From NCBI GenBank assembly GCA_023381035.1, contig JAMCTK010000001.1, positions 1-9,959 on the forward strand: a stretch of 9,959 nucleotides of DNA, given 5' to 3'. A model generated the notes under the pieces. The model was not told the DNA's origin. It did not search any database and saw only the letters and a program-made list of their open reading frames with translations. Source of the stretch: Patescibacteria group bacterium (GTDB lineage: Bacteria; Patescibacteria; Microgenomatia; Levybacterales; UBA12049). Position numbers and translations under genes: made by a program. Shown here in pieces: positions 5,571 through 9,959 of the stretch; within the stretch, counting starts at the first letter, position 1, and each line of letters opens with the position of its first letter.

Positions 5571-8006
5571 TGCAGCGCTAGGCGAAGCTGTTCGGAAGCA
5601 AGGAGTTGAATCTTGAGTTCCTCTGATAAAATATTCAGTTCTTCCAAAGCAAGCTTTTGACACAATATCGCTTGGAATAATGATTTGTTCTTTGGGAATC
5701 TTTGCCAATAATTGAGTCATTACTTGGTTCCAAATTGGCGCAGCTCCTGTAACACCTGATGCAAGTCGTGGATCCATGGGAGAATTGTCATTGTTTCCTA
5801 CCCAAACTGAAACGAGCCTAGATGGAGTGTATCCGAACGTCCAATTATCTCTTTTATTATCAGATGTTCCTGTTTTTACCGAAACTCGATGATTTTTTAT
5901 TACTAGTTCGGAATTGGGTCCGAACGCCATTATTCTAGCATTGTTATCGGCAAGAATGTCAGAGATTATAAAAGCGACTCCGGGATCAATAACCTGATCT
6001 CCTGAAATGTCTTTTTTTTCTTGTAAGTTGCTACCTTTGTAGTCTTTAACGACGAGAAACGGATCTAAATCTACTTTTTTACCATTATTGGCAAGGGTTC
6101 CGTAGACTGTTGCCATATCAACCATAGTTGTTTCTCCTGCTCCAAGCGTTAAGGATAACCCAAACCTTGAGCTATCATCCCAAGTAGTAATTCCCATTTT
6201 TTTACCCATTTCAATCATTGCCGGGACTCCAATCATATTTAAAGTTTTTACAGCGGGAATATTGAAAGAATTTCCCAGAGCAATTCTAAGAGACACTCTG
6301 CCGTGAAACTTTCCGTCGTAATTTACGGGCGTATATGATGGACCACCTGGACTTGTAAAAGTTACAGGAGAATCGTCAAGGACTGTAGCAGCTGTAAATC
6401 CTTTTGATAATGCGGCAGAATATGTTACTACTTTTATGCTTGACCCCGGTTGTCTAAGAGAGGTGGTAAGGTTTACGTTTCCATCTTTTGACCCATTGTA
6501 ATCCTTGCTTCCGACCATTGCTAAAATGTCTCCTGTTTGCGGGTCAGTTACTAAAACAGACCCGTTTGTTAAATGGAGATTAGCATTTTTATCTATTTCT
6601 TGTCTTACAATTTTTTCCGCCATTTCTTGAATTTTTAGATCCAGACTTGTTTTTACAATTAGCCCTCCTTTTTCTACCATCGGAAGACCATACTCTTTTA
6701 CTAAAAGATCTTTAACATACATGACAAAATGTGGAGCGTGTATGGGAACTTGGGGAAGTTGAAAGTCTAGTTTTTCCTTCTCGGCTGCCTCTCTTTGTTC
6801 TTTGGTAATGTATCCTGTATTTTCCATTGCTTTTAAAACATCTTTTTGTCTTTTTTTCCAAAGTCCTGGTTTTTCTCCGTAAGGAGAGTATGTCGTAGGT
6901 GCTTGAGTAAGTCCTGCCAAAAAAGCTGATTCTGCCAAGTCTAGGTCTCTGGCTTTTTTCCCAAAGTATGTTTCTGCTGCAGCTTCCACTCCCCAAGCTG
7001 TTCCGCCGTAGGGTACTTGATTAAAATACATCTCTAAGATTTTATTTTTCGTATAAATCCGTTCAGCCCAAAATGCCAAAATGATCTCTTTAACTTTTCG
7101 GGTAACGGAAATCTCAGGAGTTAACAACGTTGTTTTGATTAACTGTTGAGTAATAGTAGACCCTCCTTGTAGTGGTTCCCCTTTAAAATCGGCGATAGCA
7201 GCCCTAACAATGGCCATAACATTGAAGCCAGGATTGCTATAAAAATCCTTATCCTCAATGGCAATGGTTGCGAGTCTTAATGATTCTGGTACATCGCTTA
7301 ATGGAATTATTGTTCTGTTTTGGTTGGCATAAATTTGATAAAGCAAAATGTCATTTCTATCATAGATTTTGGTTGATTGAGCAACTTCTTTTAAAGTCAA
7401 ATCACTTGGATTTGGTAAATTAAGCACAAAAACAAAAAACAATAGTGGAAGAAAGAAAAAAAGAAACGAGAAGAATGTGCCAATAAAAAAATATCGAAAC
7501 TTAATTTCAAAAGGAAGCCTGAGTCTGATCTTTCTTAATTTCTTTAATCTTCTTAGCCTTGATTTTCTAATTTTGTCATACACTTTTCCTGCAATCCTTT
7601 CAAATCTTTCCTCTGTTTTTTTAACTTTTTTTATTGGCAAAACAACCTCTTTAACTGCCTTTTTTTCTGCTTTTACAACACTGGAAATATCTTTTTTAAA
7701 CGTTCTTTTAATTTTTAAAAGAAATAAACGAAGCTTTATTTGAGATTTAATTTTTATTCGGTAGAACCAGAAATCAATTTTTACAGGTTTTTTGTGATAC
7801 TTTCTAACGTTTTTTTTAGCAACAATGGTCTTGACTGGAACTGCTTTTTTAATAGGTGAGCGTTCAATTTTTTTTGGAAGATTTATAATTTGGGAAATGA
7901 GCTTATTTAATATACGCGAAATGTGATCAATAAGAGCTAACACAAAGTCACCAATCGCAATTAATGTTTTTAGAACAAAAACAATCACAGATCCAAAAGA
8001 ATTCAT
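5556..8006 (-). CDS. Class A penicillin-binding protein with long basic cytoplasmic domain
   Basis: This 816-residue bifunctional enzyme polymerises lipid II and cross-links peptidoglycan at the outer face of the membrane. Residues about 5-28 are hydrophobic and may form a first membrane or surface helix. Residues 44-170 are very basic (47 Lys/Arg against 10 Asp/Glu). A strong membrane helix spans about 172-196. The GT51 glycosyltransferase follows: EDKDFY (251-256, catalytic E251), GGSTITQQLIK (281-291) and KILEMYFNQVPYGG (322-335, E325). The transpeptidase has S522-S-I-K525, SFN (580-582) and KTGT (711-714), all intact. Gly in GYTP and WVGNNDN (735-741) also match the family. The usual His after the EDxxF motif is Asn (SNPG). 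C786 in CFGRTEYF and C803 near the C-terminus may pair. It ends at 5556, overlapping rpe by 15 bp. A paralogue lies 70 bp upstream on the same strand, and this gene also has its own promoter. Confidence 0.93.
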   Translation of the reverse strand: MNSFGSVIVFVLKTLIAIGDFVLALIDHISRILNKLISQIINLPKKIERSPIKKAVPVKTIVAKKNVRKYHKKPVKIDFWFYRIKIKSQIKLRLFLLKIKRTFKKDISSVVKAEKKAVKEVVLPIKKVKKTEERFERIAGKVYDKIRKSRLRRLKKLRKIRLRLPFEIKFRYFFIGTFFSFLFFFLPLLFFVFVLNLPNPSDLTLKEVAQSTKIYDRNDILLYQIYANQNRTIIPLSDVPESLRLATIAIEDKDFYSNPGFNVMAIVRAAIADFKGEPLQGGSTITQQLIKTTLLTPEISVTRKVKEIILAFWAERIYTKNKILEMYFNQVPYGGTAWGVEAAAETYFGKKARDLDLAESAFLAGLTQAPTTYSPYGEKPGLWKKRQKDVLKAMENTGYITKEQREAAEKEKLDFQLPQVPIHAPHFVMYVKDLLVKEYGLPMVEKGGLIVKTSLDLKIQEMAEKIVRQEIDKNANLHLTNGSVLVTDPQTGDILAMVGSKDYNGSKDGNVNLTTSLRQPGSSIKVVTYSAALSKGFTAATVLDDSPVTFTSPGGPSYTPVNYDGKFHGRVSLRIALGNSFNIPAVKTLNMIGVPAMIEMGKKMGITTWDDSSRFGLSLTLGAGETTMVDMATVYGTLANNGKKVDLDPFLVVKDYKGSNLQEKKDISGDQVIDPGVAFIISDILADNNARIMAFGPNSELVIKNHRVSVKTGTSDNKRDNWTFGYTPSRLVSVWVGNNDNSPMDPRLASGVTGAAPIWNQVMTQLLAKIPKEQIIIPSDIVSKACFGRTEYFIRGTQDSTPCFRTASPSAALTNR
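6436..6485. repeat. Paralogue-derived direct repeat, copy 1
   Basis: This 50-bp stretch encodes the region around the SxxK active-site Ser of the 816-residue penicillin-binding protein. It matches 9143-9192 in the neighbouring paralogue at 46 of 50 bases (counted by eye). It marks gene duplication plus strong protein constraint, and possibly gene conversion. It is not a mobile element. Confidence 0.6.
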
Positions 8007-8034
8007 AAGACAAATGAGGGCAGAAAGTTGCCAA

Positions 8035-8063
8035 ATTATACTATAGAACTGTGCGTATTTAAA
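8035..8063 (-). promoter_or_regulatory. Promoter for the 816-residue penicillin-binding protein gene
   Basis: On the minus strand TATAAT lies at 8040-8035 and TTTAAA (4 of 6) at 8063-8058, with a 17-nt spacer. The predicted start near 8028 gives a leader of about 22 nt before the ATG at 8006. No Shine-Dalgarno-like sequence is seen in that leader. This promoter would let the gene be expressed apart from its upstream paralogue. Confidence 0.5.
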
Positions 8064-8076
8064 GAGGCAATTGAAC

Positions 8077-9959
8077 TTAAGGAGTTGGGGTCGGAGCAGA
8101 TGTTGGATGTGGGCAGTTTACACAATACTTGTCTCCGCTTGCATCATAAATGATTTGTGCTTCTTTTAATTCTAAGTTGTCTGCTGGCGCCCCGGGAGGA
8201 GGTGGTTGTTGTGTGTTTTTATCAACCCATATTTTTTCAGTTTTAAGGCTGAACTGATAATTTTCCATGCCTTTAATAAAGTATTCGGATCTTCCAAAGC
8301 ATTTCCCTGCACCTTCTGGTTTCGAGGGAGCGGCATTAAATTCGCAGGTTGGTTTTTGAATAACTGTTCCTGGTTTTTTAAAAGGTTCATTTGGTTTGTT
8401 TTTTAGTAAATAGCTCATGATGTCGTGCCATATTGGTGCGGCTCCGGTGATACCAGATACAACTCCTCCCATAGGAGTGTTGTCGTTATTTCCCACCCAC
8501 GTGGAAACAACATATGAAGGCGTATAACCAATTGTCCAGTTGTCCCTAAAGTCGTTGGTTGTTCCAGTCTTTACAGAAACTGTTTTGCCGGGAATTCTTA
8601 ATTCTGAATTAGGACCGAATTCAATTAATCGAGCATTATTATCGGCTAAAATATCGGAGATTATAAAAGCAACTCCTTCAGGAATAACTTTTTTACCAAA
8701 AATAGGGCTTTTTGGAGGATCATATTCCTCGATAACCTTTCCAAACCTGTCGGTAACTTTTAGTATCGGTTGAAGGTTAATTTTATATCCTTGAGTAGCA
8801 AAAACACTAAATGCCTGGGTCATGTCAACCATCGTTACTTCGCCTCCTCCAAGTGTTAAAGAAAGACCATAATTATCGGGATTTTTAAATGTACTTATTC
8901 CCATTGCGGATGCGGTTGCGATCATCGCTTGGATCCCGTTAGCTTTAAGCATTTTAACTGCAGGAATATTGAAAGAGTTGCCAAGAGATGTTCTCATAGT
9001 AACAACGCCATGGAACTTTCCATCATAATTAACCGGACAGTAGGATTTTCCGCCTTGATTAGGAAAACAAATTGGTTCGTCTATAAAAGGAGTTGCTGCA
9101 GTATATCCTTTGATTAAGCCTGTTGCATAATTGATTGGCTTTATGCTTGATCCAGGTTGTCTAAGAGAAGTGGTAAGGTTTACGTTGCCATCAATGTCTT
9201 TATTAAAATAATCTTTACTTCCCACCATTGCCAATATTTCTCCTGTTTTTGGATTTGTAATCATCGCCGCCCCGTTTGTTACATGTGATCCGCTTAGTCT
9301 TTCTACTTCGGCAGCGACAGATGCTTGGGCATATTCTTGTAAACCAAGGTCAAGAGATGTTGTAACTCTCAGTCCTCCTTCTTCGACCATTCTCTGGCCA
9401 TACCTTTTGGTTAACAGATCTTTAACATATAAGACAAAATGAGGCGCTTTAATTGAGTTTGAAAATCTCTTGTATTTCAGTTCTTCTTTAAAAGCTTTAT
9501 CTCTTTGATCTTTACTGATATATCCTTCTTCTAACATTGCATCAAGAACTTGCTTTTGTCTTTGTTTAGCATATTCGGGATGGGAACCAAAAGGAGAATA
9601 TGCGGAAGGAGCTTCCGGAAGTCCAGCCAATAGAGAACTTTCTGCAAGACTTAACTCTTTGGCATGTTTGCCAAAATAAGTTTGGGCAGCTGCTTCCACG
9701 CCCCAGGCAGTTCCTCCGTAAGGAGTTTGGTTCAAATACATCTCCAGTACTTGATTTTTTGAATAAACAAGTTCAGTTGCAAAAGCCAGAATAATCTCTT
9801 TAACTTTTCTAGTTATAGTTCTTTCCTGAGTAAGCAAGGTGTTTTTTACCAACTGCTGAGTCAGAGTTGATCCTCCTTGTAATTCTTTATGAAAAATCGT
9901 TGAATAAGCAGCTCTGGTAATTCCTCTTAAGTCTATTGCCCCATGAGTGTAAAAATTTC
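8077..9959 (-). CDS. Second class A penicillin-binding protein (5' end beyond right edge)
   Basis: The frame is open from the right edge to the TAA at 8079-8077 (626 full codons visible). The first residues are NFYTHGAIDLRG, which is the GT51 segment just after the catalytic EDxxF Glu. The N-terminus, membrane helix and that Glu therefore lie outside the window, and no start codon should be assigned here. GT51 continues with GGSTLTQQLVK (about 9873-9841) and the KNQVLEMYLNQ segment. The transpeptidase has SSIK with its Ser codon at 9150-9148, SFN at 8976-8968 and KTGT at 8571-8560, so it looks active. It is closely similar to the downstream gene over GT51, transpeptidase and the CFGRxEYFI motif near the end. 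It differs in a longer C-terminal tail containing PPPPG, a CVNC pair and PTSAPTPTP, outside the membrane. It probably makes and cross-links peptidoglycan like its paralogue; the tail may tether it to the wall (inference). Confidence 0.93.
   Translation of the reverse strand, partial: NFYTHGAIDLRGITRAAYSTIFHKELQGGSTLTQQLVKNTLLTQERTITRKVKEIILAFATELVYSKNQVLEMYLNQTPYGGTAWGVEAAAQTYFGKHAKELSLAESSLLAGLPEAPSAYSPFGSHPEYAKQRQKQVLDAMLEEGYISKDQRDKAFKEELKYKRFSNSIKAPHFVLYVKDLLTKRYGQRMVEEGGLRVTTSLDLGLQEYAQASVAAEVERLSGSHVTNGAAMITNPKTGEILAMVGSKDYFNKDIDGNVNLTTSLRQPGSSIKPINYATGLIKGYTAATPFIDEPICFPNQGGKSYCPVNYDGKFHGVVTMRTSLGNSFNIPAVKMLKANGIQAMIATASAMGISTFKNPDNYGLSLTLGGGEVTMVDMTQAFSVFATQGYKINLQPILKVTDRFGKVIEEYDPPKSPIFGKKVIPEGVAFIISDILADNNARLIEFGPNSELRIPGKTVSVKTGTTNDFRDNWTIGYTPSYVVSTWVGNNDNTPMGGVVSGITGAAPIWHDIMSYLLKNKPNEPFKKPGTVIQKPTCEFNAAPSKPEGAGKCFGRSEYFIKGMENYQFSLKTEKIWVDKNTQQPPPPGAPADNLELKEAQIIYDASGDKYCVNCPHPTSAPTPTP
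9143..9192. repeat. Paralogue-derived direct repeat, copy 2
   Basis: This is the second copy of the 50-bp segment described at 6436-6485, in the same orientation and at the same place in the transpeptidase domain of the upstream paralogue. The four differences are scattered single bases. Confidence 0.6.

Noticed and set aside
5569..5603. Possible bidirectional terminator behind rpe (CAGC...GCTG)
   Set aside because: Only four base pairs with a 10-nt loop and no T-run, lying inside the coding end of the penicillin-binding protein.
6712..6996. 94-codon open frame on the minus strand inside the penicillin-binding protein gene
   Set aside because: It is a shadow frame within the GT51/linker coding region, with no promoter of its own and no recognisable motif.
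8170..8260. Frameshift or broken C-terminus in the upstream penicillin-binding protein
   Set aside because: The Pro-rich and Cys-containing tail is in frame and ends in a PTSAPTPTP stretch typical of extracytoplasmic tails. It is an extension, not decay.
1..9959. TGA recoded as in Gracilibacteria/Absconditabacteria
   Set aside because: No TGA stop is used here, but the conserved frames also contain no internal TGA, and Gly is encoded by GGN throughout. The standard code explains everything.
1..9959. CRISPR arrays, tRNA or rRNA genes, insertion sequences
   Set aside because: No regularly spaced repeats, cloverleaf or conserved rRNA segments, transposase motifs or terminal inverted repeats were seen on either strand.

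Overview
The window is AT-rich bacterial DNA with very tight gene packing, no Shine-Dalgarno-like sequences ahead of any start, and a mix of small envelope and sugar-phosphate genes. Together with a Lys-rich class A penicillin-binding protein, a LytR_C protein and a SpoIID-like protein with a coiled coil, this suggests a Candidate Phyla Radiation (Patescibacteria) genome, probably of the Microgenomates type. The lineage is inferred from gene content and style; there is no rRNA or other marker gene here. Stop codons are TAA (6) and TAG (2), never TGA. The conserved reading frames contain no internal TGA, so the standard code fits.

Layout. Left part, minus strand (1-1871): a SpoIID/LytB-type cell-wall protein with a PcsB/CwlO-like coiled-coil N-terminus, followed by the first 50 codons of an unrecognised gene that leaves the window. 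Divergent from it, plus strand (1943-2527): a single-pass membrane protein with a LytR_C domain. The 71-bp gap holds two good sigma70-type promoters, back to back, that share their -35 bases. A CTGT-N8-ACAG dyad covers the -10 of the rightward one. Middle, plus strand (2567-5570): a four-gene cluster with its own near-consensus promoter, encoding a PfkB-family sugar kinase, a DUF2090/IolC-C-terminal-type class I aldolase, ribose-5-phosphate isomerase B and a divergent ribulose-phosphate 3-epimerase. Right part, minus strand (5556-9959): two tandem paralogous class A penicillin-binding proteins, the upstream one cut by the right edge. The downstream one overlaps the end of the epimerase gene by 15 bp, tail to tail.

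How it works together. The two outer blocks build and remodel peptidoglycan: glycosyltransferase/transpeptidase synthesis on the right, glycan-strand cleavage on the left, and a LytR_C envelope protein between. The central cluster handles sugar phosphates. RpiB and Rpe interconvert pentose phosphates, and the kinase plus aldolase would phosphorylate a sugar and split it into three-carbon pieces. The kinase-aldolase pair matches in order the two domains of the fused IolC proteins of some proteobacteria, but no other inositol genes are present. A phosphofructokinase/aldolase-like role in a reduced central metabolism is therefore a reasonable alternative.

The most interesting points are: three promoters placed so that transcripts would start 1-5 nt before the ATG (leaderless mRNAs); two operator-like dyads over promoters; the kinase-aldolase pair of unknown substrate; an RpiB with a mycobacterial-type Glu active site; the permuted order of motifs in the SpoIID-like protein; and a cytoplasmic domain of about 127 residues with net charge near +37 on one penicillin-binding protein. 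No RNA genes, CRISPR arrays, insertion sequences or convincing terminators were seen, and no gene-free stretch exceeds 75 bp.
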